NCBI GenBank assembly: GCA_000310025.1
Contig: FN649758.1
Location: 1,281,333-1,345,332, forward strand
Length of the DNA stretch: 64,000 nucleotides
Reading direction: 5' to 3'
Source: Ectocarpus siliculosus
Lineage: Eukaryota; Sar; Phaeophyceae; Ectocarpales; Ectocarpaceae
The notes below the pieces were generated by a model. That model worked only from the letters and a program-made list of their open reading frames with translations, had not been told where the DNA came from and did no database searches. This document shows positions 34,800 to 46,042 of this stretch, piece after piece (position 1 is the stretch's first letter; every line of letters starts with the position of its first letter). The position numbers were made by a program, and so were the translations under genes.

Positions 34800-37700
34800 A
34801 TGTCTCCCATGGTGAAGGTGCTGGTGCTCATGTGCGTGTTTGTTGGAGGGAGGGACACGTCAGCGTTCTTGCACAACGCGCTTGCGGCGAGATCTGCGCG
34901 AGATGTGACAGAGTTCTGCTCTCGTGAGGTGGGTAAAGAGCAACGCTCGCGGGTGTGTCGCATGATAAACATGAGCCAAGGCGCAGCGACACCGAGCTTG
35001 GAGTGTTATTGCTGCGCAGTAGTGCAACCGAAGATTCGAGCACAATTGACACTTTTACCCCATCACTCCCGTAATTTTAGCTTGCGGGAGGGCTTCCTCG
35101 AGCGGCGTGGATGCTGCAATCCGCTTGCTGTGCACGCGCAGCGTCAACATCGCGGTGTACGTGTACCAGCATCTACCACACATGTCCTGCCAGCAACCAG
35201 CACTAGGAGCAACAGTCTAGTAGACATATACATAAACAGAAGATACCTATTGGTGAAGTCGAAGCACAGATACTGATTACAAGGCACAATCGCACATTTT
35301 GTAGCCTGGAGCTTGCAGTACCTCCTTGGCGAATGCTGCGGCGTGTCTACAGATAAGGTCTGTACGCCCAGCACGGGCGCTCCAACTTACTCCTGTTGGG
35401 TAGTTTCTCGCGTTGAGCCTATAGATGCATAGAAGCAAACGACAGCAGTTGGCCAATCTCTACTTCTGGTGTTGGTGTTGGTGTTGGTATCAACGACGCT
35501 TTCGATCCTCCCTAACTACCCTGTACCTTCTCAATACTCTCTCTCCGTCTCTCTCCCGACTCCACGTTTCCCACTCGCCGCCTGCCGGTCTTGATCTGTC
35601 TGTGCAGCGGTTAACCTCCTCTATTTTCCGCTTCACTTGAACTTTTCACGTCCTAACAGGGCGCTGCGGTAAGACAAAGCGGTACGAGCCAGTCATCAGC
35701 AAAAGAAGGGCAGCTCTGCATGAAGGGAGGTGGCGGTGGACGCAAGTCCAAAGGGAACAAAAAGGGCAGGGGAAAAGTGAACCCCGCTCTGCAGGCTGCA
35801 CTAGAGAAGTGGGAGCCTGTCATCGGAATCGAGATACACGCGCAGATCTCGTCGAGCACGAAGGTACACCTCCTTCCTTGCTTTCTACTTCATTGTTTTA
35901 TTCGGCTGCCATCATCACTGCCTTTTTTTTTTAGGCGTCCAGGATAGGCGCAGCATTGCCACCAGACGCTCCTCTCTCGACGGTTTGGATCATACCCACA
36001 GAAGCCCGTCAGACTCATGCAGCATTGTCCCGGCGCCTACCTCGTTCTCCCCCGACCCCTTTTCTCTCCGTCCCTCTCCACCCCCCGCTTTCCCTTCCCT
36101 CGCAGGCGTACTGCTCCTGCAGCACCCTGTACAGCCCCGACAGCCCCAACACGAACGTCTGTCCCGTCTGCCTCGGCGAGCCGGGCTCCCTGCCGGTGCC
36201 GAATGCGCGAGTCGTGGAGCTATCCGCGAAGGCCGGCATGGCTCTCGGTTGCACCATCGCCGCAGAAACCAAGTGGGATCGCAAGGTCCGCGCTCAAAGC
36301 CGGCGTTGTGCCAGCGGATGTCTCGTGCCGTGACCCCAGAAACATGGTAGAAACGCTTGCCGCATTGCTGCCTCTCGTACGGAACCGTTCGGGGCGTTTA
36401 AAAGAGACCCCATTTTCCCCAAATGTTTGGAAGTTTCAAGCTTACGGAAATTTTGTGAAGCGAGTTCGGACGCGAAAGAATTTGAAACTTTCCAACAACG
36501 TGTGCAAGCGACCTTTCCAGTTTTTCTGGGCCTTACTGGCTTCCACATTTTTTTATGACTTCCAAATATTTTGAAGTAAATAGAGCGGAAAAAACGCCTC
36601 CGTGTTTTAACCTCCCGTTACCTCCTTACCCTTCGCCACGCCCCGTCCCATATCGTCCCTCCCCGCCTCAGAACTATTTCTATCCCGACACCCCGAAGAA
36701 CTACCAGATCACCCAGTACGACAGGCCGATCGCCGAGCACGGGGAGATCGTGCTGCCTTCTGGAAAGAAGGTGTGGAAGGACACGTGCCAAAGACTTGGA
36801 TGGAGTTTGTGCTTCGAAGCGGACCAGGATTACACGCTTGCGCCGGCAGTGAAGTGCATGGGTAACGGTAACCACAGCAGTCAGTCAACAAGCAGTGGAT
36901 ACCAGTATTCCTAGTTGTGACGCTCAAAGTGATGGCATTTCGTTCTTTTGCTTCATCCCGACACAAAGGTGGGCGTCACGCGTCTGCACATGGAGGAAGA
37001 CTCGGCGAAGATGAACCACCAGGGGGCAGAAAGCCTCGCAGGCTCCACGCACTCCCTCGTCGACTTCAACCGCGCCGGCACCCCTCTCGCCGAGATCGTG
37101 AGCGAGCCCGACATGAGGTCCGGGATCGAGGCCGCCGAATACGGGCGAGAGCTTCAGAGGGTGAGCCCCCCTATGTACCTAGACTTGGAGTTATGTCGTC
37201 GTCTAGACGCGGGAAACCCTGGCGGTGTTTCATACACGCCAACTTTGCGTGCATGGAAATTTGGTTGGAATGCTCACTTTGGATTGGATTGTGTTTGTCA
37301 GTCTCGCACTCGGATGTGGAAGTGCTCCCAGTGTACGTTACGGACTACGATAGGTCGTGTAGGTTAACCCTCCAGCCTCGGAATCAGCCCTACCGCACCA
37401 CCGTATATGACCTCCAACTAACGAGAAAACACGATTAGTTGCTCCCGTTGCCTACATCACGGTGAGGGTGCAGGTGCTTCAGTACCTCATGATACCCACC
37501 AGTATCACTGCAGATGTGTCAACCGGTATCACTGCAGATGTCTCCAAACTTCCTGCTGAGCCTGTGCTCGTTTGCTCCTCCAACTTGTCTCTTCGACGTT
37601 ATACTGCGCCAGGTGCTGCGGTATCTGGGCGTGTCGGACGGAAACATGGCGGAGGGGTCCATGCGGCTCGACGTGAACGTTAGCCTCAGGCCCAAGGGCG

Positions 37701-40700
37701 AAAAATGCCTCAATACCAAGGTAACTTGTTCCCGTGCAATAGAACGCAGAGCATGCACGCGCGTCTTGCGATATGGTGTGTGCACATTCGTCGGAGGGCC
37801 TCAGCGAGCAAGCTGCTGTTGGAAGCGATTACCACAGCAATGCTGCGAAAAACGGAATTCCCTCTGTCGGCAAGGGAGGGATGGGGGCGGTGGGTTGGGT
37901 GGGATAGTTCGAAGGGAAGTTGAGACGCCGTAGCTCCGTAGCAGCAGTGGTTGTTGACGCCATTCAGTTCTTGTGGAGGAAATCGCGCTTTCAGGCAACT
38001 CAAGCAAGCTCGTAGATGGGACGCAGCGGAAGTGGGAAGGGCTTTGGCATTGTGGCGAAGCTGACTTTCGTTGGTCGTTGTTTGGCTTGCTTGCTGCACC
38101 ACGTGCGCGTGTTGGAGATATATTTCGCGATCGCTACCACCCCGTGTTCGTTGTTGTGCAGGTGGAGCTCAAGAACCTCAACTCCTTCCGAGCGGTGCAA
38201 GAGTCGGTGGACTTTGAGATCGTGAGGCAGTCCAGGTACCTATGTCTGTTTCGGCTCCGCATAGATGGTGACGACAATATTTTTACTCTCGATACCACTC
38301 CGCAAAAGACATGCCGGCCTGTATCCGCTCTCGCCTCCGCATTGTTTTCCCGCGTTTCCGTTGCTGTCTTGAGCTAGCGAGCTGAGCGTTTTTTAGCGGG
38401 TGCTGCCCAACTTCGAAGAGCTCCGTTGTGATGGGTCAGCCTGACATAGTCTCGACTACAAGCTGCTCTCCTTTTGCACTACTGTAGCTGTTCGATATAC
38501 AGCGTGCTCAGCGTAGGGGTGTCAAGCTTGAGGCAGCCGTTGCTAGTTCTTCGTACCATGGTGTAAAGCGGCTTACGTTCGTGGAGATGTAAACTCCTAG
38601 GTTGAGTCTGGCTATACAACCTGCGCTCTTGTTTCCCCCTCGGTACTAACTTTTTTTTTGTCACAGGTGTTACGAGACAGATGAGGTCATCCGGCAGGAG
38701 ACGAGACTGTGGGACGAGAAGAAGAAGGCAACCCAGATCATGCGCGTCAAGGAAGGTAAGCCAGCCTGACACTTTGCTGCAGCAAGCATCACCGACAGTA
38801 CTCAAGAGTGCTCGTTGTGAGCCTTGGTGAGAAAACCTGTTGCATATTTTCGGCAAGCGTCATAGACCACCTTATGCCATGTAATACAATATCCAAAGGC
38901 CACATAAGTTTCTAGGTCGAAAGCAGTAGACCAGACTTTTAGTGGCCTTCTTATTCGCGCTGGTGTCGCTCCGCACAAGTATCGTCTCGGAAACTGTCAC
39001 CAATGCCGTCTCGTGCAATATGATAGCCTCTTAAAGCTGAGCCTTCGCCTGCTAGCGTTTGCGCGCACGATTGAACGACTCCAAGAGCTGTGGAACAACC
39101 ACTGCAGCCGCTCACGAACGTTGACGCTCTACAGTCGAGACACGAGTACCGACGTTCGGTACTTCGAACAGCGCCATCCCCCCACCCCGTACGCACCCCC
39201 CCCTCCACACGGAACCCACGCCCCTTCGTGTGGGTCAACTTGTGGTCCTCCAGGCGAAGCGGACTACCGCTACTTCCCCGAGCCAGACATCCCACCGCTT
39301 GCACTGCCGGCGGAGTTGCTACAGAGATGGCGTTCCGAGCTGTGCGAGTTGCCCGGTACGTCCTTTTCCTAGCCTCACACAAGCGTAGCAACGGGTGTTG
39401 AGCGGGCGCGTTCATGGGAAAACGGGGCCAGATGGGCGTGGCCACATGGGCGTTGTCTTCATAGTTTTGAGGTCTATGCCGGTCTGTACGGTGGTTCAAG
39501 CGTCGTGCCTGTGTGGACTCGAATCTTCAACACTGCACCCCCCCCTCACTCCTCCGTTTGTTTTGCGCACCGAGTGGTAGGAAGGGAAGGGAATTAGGTC
39601 TGGTAGACACAAGTGTATCCATGCCGGAACGGGCGGATGGCATGTTTTGTTTGATTTTGCACGGAGTGTGGCAAACGTGAAGTGTGAAAGGGGTCCCATG
39701 ACAATGGGAGTGTTCTCAAGATGGCCCTGTGTCGGTACGGCCAAACGGGACGCGTGATCCATTGTGCAAGGTGATAAAGAGGTAAATGCAAACAACGGAA
39801 GAGTTCGGCCGCCCACCCACCCAACCCACAACGCTCCACTCCCTGTTCGCTACCACACCCATGCTCGCCATGTCCGATATGCGGGTATTTTGGGGGTGCG
39901 GGACATGTGCTCTCCAACCACTTCTCGACAGCCGGAAAGAGGGAACGGTACCAGTCGGAGCTCGGACTGTCGGAAGAAGACGCTTCTGCTCTATCGGACG
40001 ACCAGTCCGTGGCGCTGTACTTCGAGGAGGCGGTGGGGGCGGGGTCCGACCCCGGGGAGGCGTGCAAGTGGCTCATCGGTGACATCGCCGGGTACCTCAA
40101 CAGGTGGAGAGATGTTTCCTCGATATGGCGTGGGGTGGCTGCAGCAGTTCTGTACCGTTGTGCTTGAGCTATCCTTTGTCTTGTGTTCCGCAAAAGTACG
40201 GACGAACGCACCAGGTGTGCGAAAAACGTTTTATGGTCGCCTCGCTGCACATCCAACAGGGTCAGAGGGTGCTATCTAGATCCGACAAGCGCAGGGAAAT
40301 CTACCTCTCGACGAGATCTTTTACAAACCACCTTGTTTGGTATTGGCGAGAATTGAGTCGGGCTTGTTTGTGCATGTCCGTCCCTTGTAGACTTTGTTTA
40401 AGGGACATGTTCAGGATTCCAGCCGATATTCGCCAACGTTTGTGTTTTGCTCATGTCACGAATCCCTCCCCCCCCCCCCGTGCTTCCTCACGGCCACCTC
40501 CGTGACGTAGAATATCTTGGCCCTCTCCGACAAAGCAGCACTCATTTAATGACATTTTGGAGGTTTTGCGCTACGTTCTTCTCTCCCTCACATTGTTGTG
40601 CCACCTACATGCCATGTCAGCTCGAGACCTACCTTGACTCACACACCTTTACGCGTCCACCCTTTCTTGCTGACCTTTGCGTCGTTTTGTTTGGGTTTGT

Positions 40701-41573
40701 CTCCCCGTACCTCAGCAAAAAGAAAGGAATCAGGGAGATCGGGCTGACACCGTCCGGCCTCGCCGAGCTGGTGGGTCTCATCAGGGAGAGAAAAATCTCG
40801 GGCCGCATCGCCAAGGAGTTGCTGCCAGAGCTGCTGGGAGGCGAGTGGGAGGGGGGCGTGGAGGAGCTTGTGGAGGAGAGGGGGATGCAAGCCATCAATG
40901 ATCCTGCTGAGATCGAGGGTTTCGTGCGGTGAGAGACGAAAGGCGTGTTTTTTTTCGTGTGTGTTGCTTTTGGCTCGCCAGCAAAGCTGAGTTACAAGCA
41001 CTCTTTGGACGAATGGTGGGGGCATGTGTCGTGTAGTCAACGGTCCTGCCACATCAGCATCATGCATGCGACAATAGAGAGGCGTTTGTTTGGACTTTCG
41101 GCGCGTTTCTTTTCCGTCAGATCCTCTTTTGAAGCGGATCGCCAAGTGTTTCACGTGTTCAGGGGGCACATTACCTCGTGGATGTACGCTCCCTGCTCCG
41201 CCATGGCACGAGAGCTACATACCGTGCTTTACCGGTTCCCCGTGCATTTGTGCGGGCATCCCGTGTGGTGTGGCTGTGAGACGTCGTACACAACCCCGCG
41301 TGGGATTCGGTGCATGACTCGATTTCTGCAGCACATGACCTGTACGAACACGTTTCGCTTCCTCGACTTTTCGGTTTGCTTTTATCTGACAGTGATGTGA
41401 TGAAGGCCAACGCGGACAAGGTGGAACAGTTCCGCTCGGGCAAGACCAAGCTGCAGGGTTTCTTCGTGGGACAGGCGGTAGCCTTGTCTGGGGGCAAGGC
41501 GGACCCCGAGCTAACGGGAGAGGTTGCGCGAAGATTGCTTGAGGACGTTGGGGTTGAGGCTGGGGCTTCATGA
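34800..41573 (+). CDS. gatB: glutamyl-tRNA(Gln) amidotransferase subunit B, organellar
   Basis: GatB recognises the tRNA in GatCAB, which converts Glu-tRNA(Gln) to Gln-tRNA(Gln) in bacteria and organelles. Exons: 34800-34928 (tentative), 35660-35863, 36106-36285, 36672-36770, 36969-37160, 37613-37720, 38162-38235, 38667-38755, 39254-39355, 39932-40103, 40716-40928, 41393-41573. All phases agree; the product is 580 aa, close to eukaryotic GatB. Diagnostic motifs: [47 protein letters not shown] (spanning a splice), [74 protein letters not shown], and a C-terminal YqeY-like tail with [19 protein letters not shown]. The first exon encodes a hydrophobic stretch ending in TSAF, like the ASAF-type plastid presequence of heterokonts. 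Another start (ATG at 35720) is possible but would omit any targeting signal. Introns hold only short simple repeats. Confidence 0.9.
37499..37546 (+). repeat. 24-bp tandem duplication inside a gatB intron
   Basis: The word GTATCACTGCAGATGTGTC occurs twice in a row with one or two differences, within the intron before the exon at 37613. It has no visible role in splicing. Confidence 0.7.
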
Positions 41574-42476
41574 CCCCGTTGAAGCTGTTAGTATAGATAT
41601 AGCATAGGCAGAATCGAACATACCTGTTGTTTGGGGAAAATGGAACTATTGCCATTTATGAGATTGCGGTCTAAGCGGTCCATATTCGCTCTTCTGTTGA
41701 AGGGTGTGTTGGCGGTTTCTTCGATGCGGATGTAACACGTGGCCGGAAATTGGAGTGCCGATGTTTTTACGAGAGAGATAGTGGATGGAGACTCTGCATC
41801 ATCAACCTGATGTCCTCTGGTTGGTGCTCGCCCGACCCTCCCAATGACCCGACGAGGTGTCTAATGATCGGCTCTTGGGACGCCTCGTGGTGTTTCTTAC
41901 CTCACTCCGTACCCCACTCCCCATGCGCACGCCCGCACACCCAGTTTATTGCCTTGGGCCAAACGTTGTCCAACCGCCCCAAACGAGACGACGGTATTGC
42001 AGTATCTCGCTTGGAGGTGATTTGAGTCTTTCTTGAAGGCTTGAATGCCAACCAACGACTTCGACGACGGACGAAAGATGCAACCGATTTCAGGATTGTA
42101 TTTGCAACTAGGGGGGAGAGAGCTCAAGACTCTTTCAGGAGGAAAACGGACGTCTTGTCGGATACCATTTTGGGATAGACAGGGGACCTCTTTCCTGTGG
42201 AAACTTGCTTTAGTCACCTCGATTCTGGTCGTCAGTCTACACCTTTCGGTACACTGCAGTATGCAGGAATTCTCCACCTTCCTCCTGTGCGGTGCTTGCA
42301 GAAAACGGTTACAATGCTGGGTGTGGTCACGGTATTTTCGCTCTCACTCCTGAAAAACTGTCGCTCTGGACAGATTCGGACGCCACAACGAGCCCGTAGC
42401 GTGTTCGAGGCTTCGAGTATACTTCTATGAAGCTCTGCCACTGTCATTGCTTTTGTGTGACCGAGCTCACCATTAC
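41574..42476. other. intergenic between gatB and the palindromic element
   Basis: Contains the presumed gatB 3' UTR and short motif-free frames. No repeat was recognised up to the element boundary at 42477. Confidence 0.45.
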
Positions 42477-44247
42477 CACGCACCTAAAAATCAGGGCTGA
42501 GAAATTATCGCGAAAAAGATAAAAAAAAAAAGAAAAAGAACCGCCCTCTGATTGGGCAATGATGGACAGTCCGTGGCCGGTGTGCAAGGGAGAGAACAGC
42601 GCCCGCCGGAGCCGACTCAAGTCTAAAAGCCCTATCAAATGTCCCCGAATATCGAGGGGACATTTGATGGCGCTTTTAGACAACAACTGGCCCAAGCGTG
42701 GTAAACGGGGCACGAAAAGGAGGAAAATGAGGCATTCAAGATATTCCTCTAGAGGGAACGCGAGACCTTCAAACCAAAGCCCTACGTTGCACGGAGCCTC
42801 CTTTCATCGGTGGGCAAGGTGCTTCTTCGAGTCGGGCCCTGGTAGCGCTTTCTGACCAAGCGCCGATCGACGCGGCGCACCTTCGCTGTCGAACCTGCTG
42901 GGCTGCAGCGAGCACCTGCCGCACATCGCGCCGATATCCTCTTCCGCTTCCACTCCTCCTGTCCAACGCCACACTACGATAGCCCATGGCAGCAAACGCA
43001 TACCCCAGCACTCCCCTCGTTGAGGAGTTCACGGGTGGAGACAGCCATGACATTCTTGTCCAGGTCAAGGAGGCGTACGAGCATGATATCGCGCGCGTCC
43101 GAGAATTTGTCTTCGATGCTGCCGTTGCGGTCGGAACGGCGTCATGTAATCACGACGAGCCGCCAGCGGCCTTACCAACAGGATTGACGCGCGATCAGCG
43201 CGCCCAAGCCGCCAAGGAGCACCCTGGACTCTGTGGAGTCTACCATGCGGTGGCGATTGCTGGCGTCACCTACGCGGATGTGGCCGCTACTGCGGAGAGG
43301 CGTGGTGTTGGCGTCACGTCCAATGTCTTCCGCAATCAGGTAAGCATACATAGCAGCAAACGCGGATACGGGCATCACTGCTGATGCATAGGGCACGATA
43401 CTGCTACGTCTTCTAGTCCATACTGGTATGGGTCAGGTTTGGGTTGTAAAGTGTAGACAGCCCTCGGTGCCCGTAGACGTGCCCAATTGGATGCGTTTAC
43501 CATTGAGCGAAGCCCTACAACAGCAGTGACTTTACGTACACACAACATGCATGCACCTCTCTCTGCTTGCCTCGAAACTCAACCCACTCATCACTAGACT
43601 ACTGCTGTACGCATTATTATACATACGTGTAGTCGAACAATCAGTCGCCGCGAACTGAGTGAGGGTTCGGGAGCAGAATGCAAGCACGCATCCTTACATC
43701 ATCTTTCACACATCATGAGTAAACCATGCCATGCCCAAGAAAATCTTTGATTGCCGTGAAAGAGCGGCTGCTGTGTATTTTCTTGGAGGCGCCGTTATTC
43801 TGTAGTTTTTCTTGTGACAATACGACGTTACCGTGTTTTGCGGTAGGCGGGATGGTGCGCACTAACTTCCTCGCACCCCCGTTCCTCGTAACCACTCACG
43901 CCCCCAGTGTTGCTTCGACGCAGCAAAGAAGCTTGGTGCGGCTGGGATGGGCGTCCAACTCGCTCGCAAGGAGTGCTTTACACAAGCATGCAGGGCTGTT
44001 TTTCCAGGGAATGGCACGCCGGAGCCATGGGTTGAAACAGCATTCAGCACTGAAAATGCGTAGGGGTCGAAGCTTTCTTGCGCGAAAGGAGTGGTGCCTA
44101 ACGTGCATAAAAAAGAATGTGTAGCAGGATAAGTTTGTGCAGTTGAATTAGAGATGCACCGGATAGGCCTGCCTCGCTTTTTGTCCCGTGCGGCTGGGAG
44201 TGGGGAGTGGGAGTGTCTACTCTCCTGGCGTTGCATAAGATTTTGGG
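42477..44247. repeat. left arm of a 3.5-kb near-perfect palindrome
   Basis: Bases 42548-44247 are the reverse complement of 44343-46042, with position sums constant at 88590 and only a few mismatches (for example near 42562, 42606 and 44211). The outer 42477-42547 segment continues the symmetry with 49514-49598, beyond a LINE that splits the right arm. That outer part is more diverged and includes an extra ~12 bp on the right. A nested hairpin (42621-42681) begins GTCTAAAAG and ends CTTTTAGAC. The arm carries one copy of a two-exon gene. Confidence 0.93.
42986..44063 (+). CDS. unknown protein, two exons, copy 1 (left arm)
   Basis: I do not recognise the family. Exon 1 (42986-43339) starts at an ATG in a good context (GCCCATGG) and ends at a CAG before GTAAGC, phase 0. 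Exon 2 (43908-44063) follows CCCCCAG and ends at TAG, phase 0. The product is 169 aa, mainly soluble and helical in look: DILVQVKEAYEHDIARVREF, then a Pro-rich linker, then YHAVAIAGVTYADVAATAER, and FDAAKKLGAAGMGVQLARKE in exon 2. The matched phases and protein-like second exon support the join. It lies inside a palindrome arm, so an identical copy faces it. It could be a host gene captured by the duplication or a gene of a mobile element. Confidence 0.6.
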
Positions 44248-44441
44248 AGAGGGCAATTTTTAGATTGAACCACGTTTGTCATCGGCAGTTTCTTCGCCTT
44301 CGAACACCCCCCTTTCCTCCAATTTATCGATCGCCTCCTTCACCCAAAATCTTATGCAACGCCAGGAGATTAGACACTCCCACTCCCCACTCCCAGCCGC
44401 ACGGGACAAAAAGCGAGGCAGGCCTATCCGGTGCATCTCTA
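44149..44441. mobile_element. hAT-like TIR pair at the centre of the palindrome
   Basis: TAGAGATGCACCGG starts at 44149 and its complement ends at 44441, resembling the TAGAGATGGGCACCG termini of the MITE at 11014. The enclosed ~290 bp include the unpaired spacer 44248-44342. The flanks are inverted complements of each other (part of the palindrome), not a direct 8-bp duplication. It is therefore not a simple insertion; it may be the hAT element around which the inverted duplication formed. Confidence 0.5.
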
Positions 44442-46042
44442 ATTCAACTGCACAAACTTATCCTGCTACACATTCTTTTTTATGCACGTTAGGCACCACT
44501 CCTTTCGCGCAAGAAAGCTTCGACCCCTACGCATTTTCAGTGCTGAATGCTGTTTCAACCCATGGCTCCGGCGTGCCATTCCCTGGAAAAACAGCCCTGC
44601 ATGCTTGTGTAAAGCACTCCTTGCGAGCGAGTTGGACGCCCATCCCAGCCGCACCAAGCTTCTTTGCTGCGTCGAAGCAACACTGGGGGCGTGAGTGGTT
44701 ACGAGGAACGGGGGTGCGAGGAAGTTAGTGCGCACCATCCCGCCTACCGCAAAACACGGTAACGTCGTATTGTCACAAGAAAAACTACAGAATAACGGCG
44801 CCTCCAAGAAAATACACAGCAGCCGCTCTTTCACGGCAATCAAAGATTTTCTTGGGCATGGCATGGTTTACTCATGATGTGTGAAAGATGATGTAAGGAT
44901 GCGTGCTTGCATTCTGCTCCCGAACCCTCACTCAGTTCGCGGCGACTGATTGTTCGACTACACGTATGTATAATAATGCGTACAGCAGTAGTCTAGTGAT
45001 GAGTGGGTTGAGTTTCGAGGCAAGCAGAGAGAGGTGCATGCATGTTGTGTGTACGTAAAGTCACTGCTGTTGTAGGGCTTCGCTCAATGGTAAACGCATC
45101 CAATTGGGCACGTCTACGGGCACCGAGGGCTGTCTACACTTTACAACCCAAACCTGACCCATACCAGTATGGACTAGAAGACGTAGCAGTATCGTGCCCT
45201 ATGCATCAGCAGTGATGCCCGTATCCGCGTTTGCTGCTATGTATGCTTACCTGATTGCGGAAGACATTGGACGTGACGCCAACACCACGCCTCTCCGCAG
45301 TAGCGGCCACATCCGCGTAGGTGACGCCAGCAATCGCCACCGCATGGTAGACTCCACAGAGTCCAGGGTGCTCCTTGGCGGCTTGGGCGCGCTGATCGCG
45401 CGTCAATCCTGTTGGTAAGGCCGCTGGCGGCTCGTCGTGATTACATGACGCCGTTCCGACCGCAACGGCAGCATCGAAGACAAATTCTCGGACGCGCGCG
45501 ATATCATGCTCGTACGCCTCCTTGACCTGGACAAGAATGTCATGGCTGTCTCCACCCGTGAACTCCTCAACGAGGGGAGTGCTGGGGTATGCGTTTGCTG
45601 CCATGGGCTATCGTAGTGTGGCGTTGGACAGGAGGAGTGGAAGCGGAAGAGGATATCGGCGCGATGTGCGGCAGGTGCTCGCTGCAGCCCAGCAGGTTCG
45701 ACAGCGAAGGTGCGCCGCGTCGATCGGCGCTTGGTCAGAAAGCGCTACCAGGGCCCGACTCGAAGAAGCACCTTGCCCACCGATGAAAGGAGGCTCCGTG
45801 CAACGTAGGGCTTTGGTTTGAAGGTCTCGCGTTCCCTCTAGAGGAATATCTTGAATGCCTCATTTTCCTCCTTTTCGTGCCCCGTTTACCACGCTTGGGC
45901 CAGTTGTTGTCTAAAAGCGCCATCAAATGTCCCCTCGATATTCGGGGACATTTGATAGGGCTTTTAGACTTGAGTCGGCTCCGGCGGGTGCTGTTCTCTC
46001 CCTTGCACACCGGCCACGGACTGTCCACCATTGCCCAATCAG
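44343..46042. repeat. right arm of the palindrome (inner part)
   Basis: Reverse complement of 42548-44247, almost base for base. It ends in CCCAATCAG at 46042, where a LINE begins. The remaining outer part of the arm resumes at 49514. Confidence 0.93.
44527..45604 (-). CDS. unknown protein, two exons, copy 2 (right arm)
   Basis: Mirror copy of the gene at 42986-44063: exon 1 is 45604-45251 and exon 2 is 44682-44527. The predicted 169-residue protein is the same as far as I compared it. The two copies converge, with stop codons about 460 bp apart on either side of the palindrome centre. Whether both are transcribed is unknown; convergent transcription through the centre could give double-stranded RNA. 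Confidence 0.6.

Noticed and set aside
36771-36914. Extension of the gatB exon past 36770
   Set aside because: The frame stays open but GatB homology resumes only at 36969 ([11 protein letters not shown]) and the GTGTGG donor gives the expected GKK-VGVTR join.
43726-44124. 132-codon frame in the palindrome arm (and its mirror at 44466-44864)
   Set aside because: Overlaps exon 2 of the unknown two-exon gene in another frame. The exon-2 frame has the better acceptor and phase match.
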